The position numbers and the translations under genes are program-made. Positions 1 through 7,641 of a stretch of DNA of 20,204 bases are shown piece by piece (within the stretch, counting starts at the first letter, position 1; the number at the start of each line of letters is the position of its first letter). The DNA comes from CAVQEK01 sp964596645 (lineage in GTDB: Bacteria > Bacteroidota > Bacteroidia > Cytophagales > Cyclobacteriaceae). Below the pieces are notes generated by a model. The model saw nothing but the letters and a program-made list of their open reading frames with translations. It did no database searches and had not been told where the DNA came from. Where the stretch lies: positions 1 through 20,204 of the forward strand of contig CAZQVB010000059.1 of NCBI GenBank assembly GCA_964596645.1, given 5' to 3'.

Positions 1-65
1 TTAACATGCTTCGAATGCCGTCATGCGCTTAAAACCAGCCGCACGAAATGGTCTGAGGGCACTAA

Positions 66-192
66 CCATGGAAATTAGGATCATGAAAATCAGGATCCAC
101 GCCCGCTGTTTTGACAGGCCGGCGCGTATCATCAGCGGCGGCCATTGCCAATAACCGACAGATGCTGAAACAAGTTCAGCAGGACCAGCTGA
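66..192. repeat. Dispersed intergenic repeat, copy 1
   Basis: It begins with CCATGGAA and ends with GCTGA. It shares with 12727-12842 the ordered blocks CTGTTTTGAC, GCGGC(G)GCCATTGCCAATA, GACAGATGCTGAAAC and AGTTCAGCA. The match is diverged but colinear over more than 110 bases. The inner ATGCTGAAACAAGTTCAGCA part belongs to a short repeat type seen between genes in many bacteria. No coding frame is conserved between the copies. Confidence 0.75.
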
Positions 193-196
193 GATA

Positions 197-216
197 GGTC
201 AAACGATAGTCGACCC
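197..216. repeat. 20-base near-palindrome, copy 1
   Basis: The sequence is GGTCAAACGATAGTCGACCC. It differs at three positions from the copy at 12308-12327 (GGTCAGACGATAGTCGGACC), which is close to self-complementary. It lies just after the dispersed repeat. Possible roles are a binding site for a dimeric protein or a decayed mobile-element end; neither is shown. Confidence 0.55.
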
Positions 217-293
217 ACTAAGGGTAGCTCGACGGTGAAAGAATTGGTGGGTTTGTAAAGGTTTGGAGTAGGCGGTTGATCGATTGATGAGAA

Positions 294-728
294 TTACTTA
301 GTGGTTGGTTGCTGGGGGACATGCTCATGGCTGTGGGGCATCTCCTCGAGGTCTTTCAGCTGGATATTGAGGGCGCCGATGGAAATTTGTATTTCGTATA
401 CGGAGTATGCCAGTGAGATGATGAGCAGTATCAAGCTTAAGCCAAATATTGCCTGGGCCACCAAAGACAGTCCGGCGAAGATCAGGAACATACTCACCAC
501 ACAGAGCAACAGGCTCATCACGCCGTGAAATTGCATATTACGGATCAGTTTTACGCGCAGTCGCAGGTTTTTGATCTGGTCCCACAGTACGCTGTTCGGG
601 TTTTCTTTATAGCGTGCGTGCAGGCTGCGAATCAAATTGGCCAATGTGAGAAAGCGGTTGGTGTAGGCCAGCAATAGCAGCGATATGGCAGGAAAAAGTA
701 GGGCAGGCGTGGTGAGATTAATATCCAT
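294..728 (-). CDS. DUF2721 family membrane protein
   Basis: The protein is about 144 residues when started at the ATG at 728. An AGGAAAA sequence sits a few bases upstream, while the longer frame needs a TTG at 749. The N-terminal run PALLFPAISLLLLAYTNRFL followed by LANLIRSLH is typical of DUF2721 proteins. Hydrophobic segments lie at about residues 8-24 and, as a pair, at about 69-113. The C-terminus is short and hydrophilic with several histidines. No function is established for the family. It is read in the same direction as the nqr genes but sits beyond the terminator hairpin at 755-784, so it probably has its own promoter. It occupies the place where nqrF often follows nqrE. Confidence 0.8.
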   Translation of the reverse strand: MDINLTTPALLFPAISLLLLAYTNRFLTLANLIRSLHARYKENPNSVLWDQIKNLRLRVKLIRNMQFHGVMSLLLCVVSMFLIFAGLSLVAQAIFGLSLILLIISLAYSVYEIQISIGALNIQLKDLEEMPHSHEHVPQQPTTK

Positions 729-754
729 GGGTGGCTTTTCCTGAATCAATTGCT

Positions 755-784
755 ATAAAAAAAGGCCAGCCAACCGGCCGGCCT
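755..784 (-). terminator. Rho-independent terminator after nqrE
   Basis: On the minus strand, AGGCCGGCC and GGCTGGCCT pair as a 9-base stem with one mismatch around a 4-base GGTT loop. Seven T residues follow (plus-strand A run 757-763). It lies 24 bases past the nqrE stop and before the DUF2721 start, so it should end the nqrA-E transcript. Confidence 0.75.
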
Positions 785-807
785 CCGTACTTTAATAAAA
801 GAATGTT

Positions 808-1419
808 TTATATAGAAATACCCATAAAGCTCATAAAAGCAATACCCATCAGACCGGTGAGCAGCATAGTGATGCCCAGGCCTTTAAGCCCATTGGGTAC
901 GTTGCTGTATTTCAATTTTTCCCGAATGGCCGCCAGGGCAATGATGGCCAGCAAAAAGCCGACGCCTGATGAAAAGCCAAAAACGGTAGCTTCACTAAGA
1001 ACGTAGTCACGCTGGGCCATAAAAAGCGAAGAGCCCAATATGGCACAGTTTACCGCGATGAGCGGCAGGAATATTCCCAATGAGCCATACAACGCGGGCA
1101 AAAACTTTTCAATGATCATTTCCACTAATTGCACCATGGCGGCTATTACGGCTATGAACATGATGAACCTAAGGAAAGACAGGTCGATGGTGGCCAGATC
1201 GGCGCTGAGCCAGGTGAGGGCACCTTCCCTAAGCACAAACTGATCGAGCAGCCAGTCCAGCGGCACGGTGATGGTAAGCACAAAGACCACCGCAAGGCCC
1301 AGGCCCAGTGCAGTACTCACTTTCTTAGACACGGCCAGGAAGGAGCACATGCCCAGAAAGTAAGCAAAAATCATATTTTCGATAAAGATGGCTTTAATGC
1401 CAAGGTTTACTAAATCCAT
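808..1419 (-). CDS. nqrE: Na+-NQR subunit E
   Basis: This is a membrane subunit of the sodium-translocating NADH:quinone oxidoreductase, which couples NADH oxidation to Na+ export across the inner membrane. The 203 residues fit the family length, with about six hydrophobic helices. Two conserved cysteines are visible, C25 in GMCSFLAVS and C125 in VNCAILG. They correspond to the NqrE cysteines that, with two from NqrD, hold an intramembrane 2Fe-2S cluster. The gene follows nqrD by 10 bases and is the last nqr gene here. The next gene downstream is DUF2721, not nqrF, and a terminator lies in between. Confidence 0.95.
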   Translation of the reverse strand: MDLVNLGIKAIFIENMIFAYFLGMCSFLAVSKKVSTALGLGLAVVFVLTITVPLDWLLDQFVLREGALTWLSADLATIDLSFLRFIMFIAVIAAMVQLVEMIIEKFLPALYGSLGIFLPLIAVNCAILGSSLFMAQRDYVLSEATVFGFSSGVGFLLAIIALAAIREKLKYSNVPNGLKGLGITMLLTGLMGIAFMSFMGISI

Positions 1420-1429
1420 TGTAACAAAG

Positions 1430-2098
1430 TTAATGTTCTACGTATCCCGTTTTGGCGCGCTGCACCCATATGATCAGTCCCAAGATGATAAAAGCACCCA
1501 CGGGCGACACCATGAGACCGTTGGCCGGGAAGTTGGTCCAGCCTACCGTTTCAAATACCGGCAGTCCGAAGAAGTTGCCTGATCCCAGTACCTCTCTAAA
1601 AGCAGCCACGGCAAGGATGATCCAGCTGTAGCCGAGTCCGTTGCCAAGAGCATCCAATACAGAGTCCCAGGGTTTGTTGGCAAGGGCAAATGCTTCCAGG
1701 CGGCCCATCACGATACAGTTGGTGATGATGAGCCCTATGAACACCGACAATTGCTTGTACATGTCGTAGCTATAGGCTTTGAGCACCTCGCTCACCAGCG
1801 TCACCAGCGTAGCGATCACGGCCAGCTGTACGATAATGCGCACACGCGTTGGTATGAGATTTCGCAACAGTGAAATGGCCAGGTTGGAGAAGATCATCAC
1901 AAATATTACCGAGATGGCCATGGTAAGCGTAGGCTTCATCTGTGTGGTGACGGCAAGCGCCGAACATATACCCAGCACCTGCACGGTGATCGGGTTGTCT
2001 TCGTTCAGCGGGTCGTTGATATACTTTTTGCGACGTTTCGAGAGTAACGACTCCTTTGGTTTCTGCTCTATCGGCTGATCTAAGGTTTCTGTACTCAT
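1430..2098 (-). CDS. nqrD: Na+-NQR subunit D
   Basis: This is an integral membrane subunit homologous to NqrE and forms a pseudo-symmetric pair with it. C45 in VLGICSALAVT and C128 in TNCIVMGR match the family cysteines that ligate the membrane 2Fe-2S centre. At 222 residues it is slightly longer than the usual 210 because of a hydrophilic, lysine-rich N-terminus (about 35 residues before the first helix). The ATG at 2098 is 35 bases past the nqrC stop. It is transcribed with the rest of the operon. Confidence 0.95.
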   Translation of the reverse strand: MSTETLDQPIEQKPKESLLSKRRKKYINDPLNEDNPITVQVLGICSALAVTTQMKPTLTMAISVIFVMIFSNLAISLLRNLIPTRVRIIVQLAVIATLVTLVSEVLKAYSYDMYKQLSVFIGLIITNCIVMGRLEAFALANKPWDSVLDALGNGLGYSWIILAVAAFREVLGSGNFFGLPVFETVGWTNFPANGLMVSPVGAFIILGLIIWVQRAKTGYVEH

Positions 2099-2133
2099 AT
2101 CTTTTTCAGGTTTAGAATTCTGTCAATTAAATT

Positions 2134-2892
2134 TTAGAGCGAGGTCATCTGGTTTTCACCTGTTTCTACACTTTCTATGTAGGCGCTGTAGTAGCTGAAG
2201 TAGCTGCGCAGCATTTCATTTAAACCCTTTGCGGTAATGGTAGCACCGGATAAGCCATCGATGTGGTGTGCATCGAGCAATGTCTCCGGGTTGTTTTCTC
2301 CTTTCAGCATCATCACCGGTTTCAGATTTCCCTGCTCATCAAAGATGCGCTTACCTGCAAATCGAGCCTGAATTTCGTAGGCGGTGATGCGCGCACCTAA
2401 GCCGGGAGTTTCTGTCTCGTGATCAAACACGGCACCCTTGATGGTGGCCAGGTCTGGCTGCAGCGCTACATAGCCCCAGATCGGGCCCCACAAGCCTTTG
2501 CCATACACTATAAAGATGTAGGCGTCGACGGCGTCGCCACCGGAGGAGTATTTGAATACGGGTAATAAACGCTCCTCTGGCGCTTTCTTGAAGTCTTTCG
2601 CCACATTCACCTCTTCGGCCACTATGGGTTTTCCTTCGGCATCTGTTTCCACAATGTTGCCGTTGATGTCTACCACAAAAGCTTCGATAGACTCATCATA
2701 CATATCCAGGATCTGTTTCCCTTTTTTACCTTCAAGGCTCGTAACAGCCCCTAGAATCTGACTTTTGGTGTCCAGCTCCACCGCGCGCTCCTGCATCGGT
2801 TTCAAGCCCTGGTTGGCAAGTGAAAGCAAACCACCCAGCACTATGGTGATGACGATGGAAAATACGATTACATATGTGTTAGACTGTTGCAC
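2134..2892 (-). CDS. nqrC: Na+-NQR subunit C
   Basis: This is the periplasm-facing subunit that carries covalently bound FMN. It has one N-terminal membrane helix (about residues 6-26) followed by an FMN-binding domain. The flavin attachment motif SGAT lies at residues 215-218, in LSGATITAKGLN, with Thr218 as the expected phosphoester-linked residue. Attachment needs the flavin transferase ApbE, which is not in this window. The first codon is GTG at 2892, so the gene overlaps the end of nqrB by 14 bases, which fits translational coupling. The 252 residues are normal for the family. Confidence 0.95.
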   Translation of the reverse strand: MQQSNTYVIVFSIVITIVLGGLLSLANQGLKPMQERAVELDTKSQILGAVTSLEGKKGKQILDMYDESIEAFVVDINGNIVETDAEGKPIVAEEVNVAKDFKKAPEERLLPVFKYSSGGDAVDAYIFIVYGKGLWGPIWGYVALQPDLATIKGAVFDHETETPGLGARITAYEIQARFAGKRIFDEQGNLKPVMMLKGENNPETLLDAHHIDGLSGATITAKGLNEMLRSYFSYYSAYIESVETGENQMTSL

Positions 2893-4078
2893 GGCTCAAT
2901 CTTCGTTTTTTATTACCTTTTACTATATAAAAATCAATGAGGGGAACGAACACATTCATCAACAGAATGGCCAGCATAATGCCTTCCGGATAGGCCGGGT
3001 TGGTCACCCTGATAATGACCGTAAGCACACCGATAAGAAAGCCGTAAATCCATTTGCCTGTTTCTGTTTGTGATCCCGTGACCGGGTCGGTGGCCATAAA
3101 TGCCGCACCGAAGGCCAGGCCACCCATTACCAAATGATAATGTGCGGGCATCAGCATGTATTCATTGGCACCAATGATGTTGAAGCCCAGACCCATGGCC
3201 ATTACGCCCAGAAAAACGCTCACTATTATTTTCCAGCTGCCCATGCCGGTGATCACCAGTATCAACGCACCGATGAGCGACATAAGCGCGGATGTTTCGC
3301 CGATGGAGCCGGGTATGAAGCCAAAGAACATATTGGCGAAACTATAGAAATTGTCGCCCAAGGCGGTATTGGTCTGCAACATTGACTGCACGGCGGGCTC
3401 ATTATTGATGGAAGCTTCGTAGGCTACTGCAAGCGGTGTGGCACCGGTAAATCCATCAATGGGCGCTTTATCGCCCAGGTAAGTCCACACATCGCCGGAA
3501 ATTTGCTGAGGATAAGCAAAATATAAGAAAGCCCTTGCGGTAAGTGCCACATTCAATATGTTCATGCCAGTGCCACCAAACACTTCTTTGGCGATGATCA
3601 CGGCAAAAATCGTTGCCAAGGCCACCTGCCACAGCGGTATGGTGGCTGGTACGATGAGGGGTATAAGCATGCCCGTCACCAAAAAACCTTCGTTGACCGG
3701 ATGCTTGCGAATGACCGCAAAGATAAACTCAATGCCCAGACCCACCCCATACGACACCGCTACAATGGGCAATACGGTATAAGCACCTATACCTATTTGC
3801 TGCCAGAAGGTAGCCTCCTCACCTACGGCCAGGTAGTGCTGATAGCCGACATTCCACATACCAAACAACAGGCAGGGAAGCATGGCGATGATCACTGTCA
3901 TCATCATGCGCTTAAGGTCTATCGCATCGCGCACTTGTACGCCTTTGCTGCTGGTGACTTCTCCCGGGGCAAACAGCAGCGTGCGGTGTGCCTCATAGAT
4001 CGGGTAGAATTTTTCAAACTTGCCTCCTTGTACGAAAAGAGGATGGATTTTATCAAAAAACCCTTTTAGAACCTTCAT
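2879..4078 (-). CDS. nqrB: Na+-NQR subunit B
   Basis: This is the large membrane subunit, which holds riboflavin and a covalent FMN and is thought to form the Na+ channel. The 399 residues have multiple hydrophobic helices. The flavinylation motif is TGAT at residues 201-204 (in DGFTGATPLA), where other species have SGAT, so Thr204 is the expected FMN-linked residue. The conserved stretch GMNILNVALTARAFLYFAYP precedes it. The ATG at 4078 is seven bases after the nqrA stop. The 3' end overlaps nqrC. Confidence 0.95.
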   Translation of the reverse strand: MKVLKGFFDKIHPLFVQGGKFEKFYPIYEAHRTLLFAPGEVTSSKGVQVRDAIDLKRMMMTVIIAMLPCLLFGMWNVGYQHYLAVGEEATFWQQIGIGAYTVLPIVAVSYGVGLGIEFIFAVIRKHPVNEGFLVTGMLIPLIVPATIPLWQVALATIFAVIIAKEVFGGTGMNILNVALTARAFLYFAYPQQISGDVWTYLGDKAPIDGFTGATPLAVAYEASINNEPAVQSMLQTNTALGDNFYSFANMFFGFIPGSIGETSALMSLIGALILVITGMGSWKIIVSVFLGVMAMGLGFNIIGANEYMLMPAHYHLVMGGLAFGAAFMATDPVTGSQTETGKWIYGFLIGVLTVIIRVTNPAYPEGIMLAILLMNVFVPLIDFYIVKGNKKRRLSRATV

Positions 4079-4085
4079 AAATCAA

Positions 4086-5450
4086 TTAGCTGTTTTGAAT
4101 TAAATTCAATCCCTCTCTCAGTGTCTTCTGAAGATCGTGCTTCGATACGTCTATAAATTCGCATAAGGCAACATCTTCTTCCACCACTTCAAATATACCC
4201 AGCTCCTCCATTTCGTCATAGTCTTCTGCCATGATGGCTTTGAAGAGGTAGTTGGGATATATATCCATTGGCAATACTTTTTCAAATACGCCGGTCATCA
4301 CAAACGCACGACGCTCGCCATGCATGTTGGTGTCTATATTAAATAAGTTCTTTTTCGGTCTCAGAAAAGAGAGCAATCCAAAAGCTTTGTGAAAGCTCAG
4401 CTTGTTCAGACTGGGCAGTATCCAGCCAAACATTTCCTCATAGTCGCCCTCTGGTATCACGGTGACCATATGATCGTAGTATCCGAGGTATCCATCGGGG
4501 TTTATCTTTTCTCCGGTAAGCACGTTGCCGCTGATCACCCGCTGCTTGCCTGCCTGTATGTTGTTCTCCAAAAATTTGCTCACCTGAGCGCCACTATACG
4601 TTTTCACATATGCGGGTTCTTTCACCTCAGAGCCTACTATGGCAATCGTTTTAGAGGCATCGTACACCCCTTGCGAAAAGAGTTTTCCGATCTGAATAAC
4701 GCCATACGGGTTGAGCGTCCATACAATGTCGCCTTTGTTGATCGGGTCTATGTGGTGAATCTGCACGCCCACATTGCCGGTAGGGTGGGGGCCTGAGAAT
4801 GTGTGCAGTTCTACATCTTTGCTGTGGCTGAACACCTTGGAAACTTCGGCATTACCATTGAGCCCGACATGAATTTGACCTTCAGAGAATTTCTTCAACA
4901 CTTCGAGGCCCGCCTGAAAATGCTCGGCATCGTCGAAAATAAAGTCGTAGTCGGGCGCCAGCGGGCTGGTGTCGAAGGAGGAAATAAAAATTGACTTTGG
5001 GATGAGGTCGGGATCGGCCACTATGCCAAAAGGGCGTTGGATGATGTTTGGCCACACGCCACTTTTCAACATTTGGTCGCGGGCACTTTGGCGGTCGAGC
5101 GTACGCAGATCTGAAACAGAGTATTTATTGAATTGCTCATATTCCATTTCTTTATCGGCCAATATCTTTATCTCCAACAGCCGGCGTTTTGCACCGCGCT
5201 TCACTTCCACCACTTCTCCGCTTACCGGAGCGCAGTACTTGATGCTTTCGCGCATTTTGCAATACAACAAAGGTTGACCGGCCTTTACCGTGTCGCCCTC
5301 TTCTACGAGCACTTTTGGGCGCTTTATACCCAAAAAGTCTGTGGGCTTCACAGCAAAGGTTTCGGGCTGGGATGTTTCCCGAATCCTCGGCTCAGCTTTC
5401 CCTTTTAAATTAATGTCAAACCCTTTTTTGATCTTTATGGTATGTGCCAT
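4086..5450 (-). CDS. nqrA: Na+-NQR subunit A
   Basis: This is the cytoplasmic-side subunit of Na+-NQR. It carries no cofactor and has been implicated in quinone binding. At 454 residues it is the usual family length, and the N-terminus (MAHTIKIKKGFDINLKGKAE) is typical. An early biotinyl/lipoyl-like segment reads VLVEEGDTVKAGQPLLYCK. The gene is first in the operon. An exact TAnnTTTG element lies about 34 bases upstream of the ATG, so this is the likely start of the nqr transcript. Confidence 0.95.
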   Translation of the reverse strand: MAHTIKIKKGFDINLKGKAEPRIRETSQPETFAVKPTDFLGIKRPKVLVEEGDTVKAGQPLLYCKMRESIKYCAPVSGEVVEVKRGAKRRLLEIKILADKEMEYEQFNKYSVSDLRTLDRQSARDQMLKSGVWPNIIQRPFGIVADPDLIPKSIFISSFDTSPLAPDYDFIFDDAEHFQAGLEVLKKFSEGQIHVGLNGNAEVSKVFSHSKDVELHTFSGPHPTGNVGVQIHHIDPINKGDIVWTLNPYGVIQIGKLFSQGVYDASKTIAIVGSEVKEPAYVKTYSGAQVSKFLENNIQAGKQRVISGNVLTGEKINPDGYLGYYDHMVTVIPEGDYEEMFGWILPSLNKLSFHKAFGLLSFLRPKKNLFNIDTNMHGERRAFVMTGVFEKVLPMDIYPNYLFKAIMAEDYDEMEELGIFEVVEEDVALCEFIDVSKHDLQKTLREGLNLIQNS

Positions 5451-5483
5451 CTAGCTATGTGAATTGAGGCTTTTTTCAGGACG

Positions 5484-5491
5484 CAAAAATA
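5484..5491 (-). promoter_or_regulatory. Candidate promoter -7 element of nqrA
   Basis: The minus strand reads TATTTTTG, an exact match to the Bacteroidota -7 consensus TAnnTTTG, about 34 bases before the nqrA ATG. A -33 TTG at normal distance is not evident; the nearest is about 28 bases upstream. Confidence 0.5.
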
Positions 5492-5559
5492 AAAGAATTT
5501 TAAGAACTACAGCATGATGCAACTGGTTTGTTGACATATGCCCCGAACCGCAGTATTAT

Positions 5560-6456
5560 CTAAATTGTTGCCCAATCACGGTGAATTTTTTCTACATAAT
5601 TGGCTACATTTTTCATGAGCCACATGGGGGTGGAGGTAGCGCCGCAAATGCCTACCTTAGCGGCATCGGCAAACCACTCATTATCTATTTCTGCCTCATT
5701 TTCAATAAAATAGCTGCGCGGATTAGCAGACTGGCATGCGCCAAACAGGGCTTTTCCGTTTGAGCTTTTCTTGCTGCTCACAAAAAGAAGTACATCCTGC
5801 TCAGCCGCAAATTTGCGCAACTGAGGCTCGCGGTTGCTCACCTGCCGGCATATGCTGTCGTGGGCCTCTACCATGGTGCAGGAGTCGTTGGTCACATGGC
5901 TTTGAAAGCGGCGCTCGATCTGATCTTTAATGTGGTAAAAGCCATCGGTGCTTTTGGTGGTCTGGCTAAAGAGCACCACCGGCCGGTCATAATCAATCTT
6001 GTCCAGGTCCGACTCATCGGTCACGATCACCGCTTCTTCGTTGGTTTGGCCGCTGAGGGCTACTACTTCGGCATGCCCTTTTTTGCCGTAGATCACCACC
6101 TGGCCTTTGTCTTTGCCAATCTTGTCGAAAGCATGCTTTACACGATTTTGCAATTTCAGCACTACCGGGCAGGAAGCATCGATCAACTCAATGTTGTTTT
6201 GCAGGGCTATCTGGTAGGTTTCCGGCGGCTCGCCGTGTGCCCTAATGAGCACCTTGCAGTCTTTCAGATCCTTCAGTGTTTCGCGATCGATCACCCGCAA
6301 GCCCTTGGAGCGAAGGCGCTGTACCTCCATGTCATTGTGTACTATATCGCCCAGGCAATAGAGTGAATTGCTCTCGGCCATCTCATCTTCAGCCATTTGT
6401 ATGGCGTATTCTACCCCAAAGCAATAGCCCGAATTATTATCGATCGTTACTTTCAT
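5560..6456 (-). CDS. ispH: 4-hydroxy-3-methylbut-2-enyl diphosphate reductase
   Basis: This enzyme catalyses the last step of the MEP isoprenoid pathway, reducing HMBPP to IPP and DMAPP with an Fe-S cluster. The cluster cysteines are visible in GYCFGV (residue 12 from the chosen start), DASCPVV and HDSICRQVSNR. FVSSKKSSNGK and the C-terminal GATSTPMWLM match the substrate-binding region. I chose the ATG at 6456 because MKVTIDNNSGYCFGV is the usual start. An in-frame ATG at 6528 would add 24 residues of no clear homology and leave only eight bases after cmk. The gene is probably co-transcribed with cmk. Identity is sure; the start is less so. Confidence 0.92.
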   Translation of the reverse strand: MKVTIDNNSGYCFGVEYAIQMAEDEMAESNSLYCLGDIVHNDMEVQRLRSKGLRVIDRETLKDLKDCKVLIRAHGEPPETYQIALQNNIELIDASCPVVLKLQNRVKHAFDKIGKDKGQVVIYGKKGHAEVVALSGQTNEEAVIVTDESDLDKIDYDRPVVLFSQTTKSTDGFYHIKDQIERRFQSHVTNDSCTMVEAHDSICRQVSNREPQLRKFAAEQDVLLFVSSKKSSNGKALFGACQSANPRSYFIENEAEIDNEWFADAAKVGICGATSTPMWLMKNVANYVEKIHRDWATI

Positions 6457-6536
6457 TCCTGTTGATTCTGGTTGTTGTGTCGGTTCGTTCTCTATATAAA
6501 ATGTCGCAGCGCGCTGCATGTTCATCATTCATTGCT

Positions 6537-7208
6537 TTAGCCCATCTTTTTGCTGGCCAATTCTACTATTCTGTCTACCTGTTCTTGAAAGCTAAGATGG
6601 CTGGTGTCAATCACATAAGCATCTTCCGCCATGGTCAGGGGGCTGTCGCTGCGCTGTGTATCAATGCGATCACGCTCTTCAAGGTTTTTTTCCAGCGCGG
6701 ACAGGTTGGCTTCCCGGCCATTTTCTTCCATCTCCTTCAGCCTTCTTTTCGCCCTGGTTTTCAGGTCGGCTGTCATAAATACTTTCAGGTCGGCGTCAGG
6801 AAACACCACCGTGCCGATGTCGCGGCCATCCATTACCACGCTGTGGTTGTCGGCTATTTGCCGTTGCAGGTGCACCAGCTTTTTTCGCACATCGGTGATG
6901 GTGCTCCAAAGGCTCACCTGATCCGACACCGCCAATCCTCTTATCTCGTCCTCCACATCGCGCCCATTCAGGATGGTGCGGTTTTCAGGTGTTTGATTGT
7001 CAAAAGTTATTTGAATGCCGTCCAGCGCGCTGCGTACCTGCGCCGCATCGTGGCGGTCTACCTGGTGCTGAAGGAAGTACAGTGTGGCGGCGCGGTACAT
7101 GGCGCCACTATCGATGTAGAGCAGTTTCAATGCTCGGGCCACGGCTTTGGCTGTGCTGCTTTTACCACAACCGGAGTGGCCGTCTATCGCAATCACAAAA
7201 TCATTCAT
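6537..7208 (-). CDS. cmk: (d)CMP kinase (cytidylate kinase)
   Basis: The enzyme phosphorylates CMP and dCMP to diphosphates with ATP in pyrimidine nucleotide supply. The P-loop is GHSGCGKSST at residues 10-19. It is followed by IDSGAMYRAATLYFL and, in the middle, DGRDIGTVVFPDADLKVFM, both family signatures. The lid region contains RAKRRLKEM. I start it at the ATG at 7208, giving 223 residues with the normal start just before the P-loop; the longer frame begins at TTG 7238. The gene lies just upstream of ispH in the same direction, a pairing that suggests a shared transcript. Confidence 0.95.
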   Translation of the reverse strand: MNDFVIAIDGHSGCGKSSTAKAVARALKLLYIDSGAMYRAATLYFLQHQVDRHDAAQVRSALDGIQITFDNQTPENRTILNGRDVEDEIRGLAVSDQVSLWSTITDVRKKLVHLQRQIADNHSVVMDGRDIGTVVFPDADLKVFMTADLKTRAKRRLKEMEENGREANLSALEKNLEERDRIDTQRSDSPLTMAEDAYVIDTSHLSFQEQVDRIVELASKKMG

Positions 7209-7371
7209 TATGTACTTTTTGGCGCTGGGAGGCTGCAAATATCAAAAATTATTTGCAATCTGAATAATGAACCCCTGGCCCTTGCAAGTCCTTTCAAGGG
7301 GGTATTACCTACAAATGCTGCACCAAGCTATTGACCGGGCACATTGGCCAAAGCGCATGGCCCAGCTCAAG

Positions 7372-7506
7372 TCAGCAATCCTTTACCGGGCAGGGTATGG
7401 GCCCTCTCTTGGGTTGGCTTCTTTTCTTTGGCTGCTGCGTGGCACAGCCCATCAATATGGAGAATGCAAGTGCCAGCAGTACAATCGTTCTTTTTCGAGG
7501 TAGCAT
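7372..7506 (-). CDS. Small predicted lipoprotein (44 residues)
   Basis: A 44-codon frame with an ATG at 7506 and TGA ending at 7372. The N-terminus is a clear lipoprotein signal: MLPRKR, then a hydrophobic run (TIVLLALAFSIL), then MGCAT with Cys21 as the lipidated residue. The mature part is only 24 residues, basic (KKRSQPKR), and ends GPIPCPVKDC with two cysteines. It would be anchored in a membrane and exposed in the periplasm or on the cell surface. The family is unknown to me. It is divergent from the ABC-F gene (135 bases apart) and 163 bases upstream of cmk. Signal peptide, lipobox and stop all fall in one frame, which makes chance unlikely, but a homologue search is needed. Confidence 0.65.
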   Translation of the reverse strand: MLPRKRTIVLLALAFSILMGCATQQPKKRSQPKRGPIPCPVKDC

Positions 7507-7547
7507 AATAAGCAGGTTATTCAATATACAATACGCCACGAACCCTT

Positions 7548-7555
7548 TAATTTTG
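7548..7555 (+). promoter_or_regulatory. Candidate promoter -7 element of the ABC-F gene
   Basis: TAATTTTG is an exact match to TAnnTTTG, 86 bases before the ABC-F start codon. No TTG lies at the usual upstream distance, so support is only partial. Confidence 0.4.
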
Positions 7556-7641
7556 GCCGAAGCATATGCTCAACGCTTCGCTGTGCAAATCTGTATAAAT
7601 ATGAACACAGGCGCAACTGTGTCACTTGATCTCAAAACCCT

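Larger units (their letters stand above)
1..293. other. Intergenic region with dispersed repeat
   Basis: I see no gene in this stretch. It lies downstream of the DUF2721 gene, where nqrF or another operon member might have been expected. Most of it is repetitive: positions 66-192 match 12727-12842, and 197-216 is a copy of a 20-base near-palindrome. The first 65 bases also look weakly related to the sequence before the second repeat copy (around 12690-12726), so the repeat may extend past the window's left edge. Confidence 0.6.
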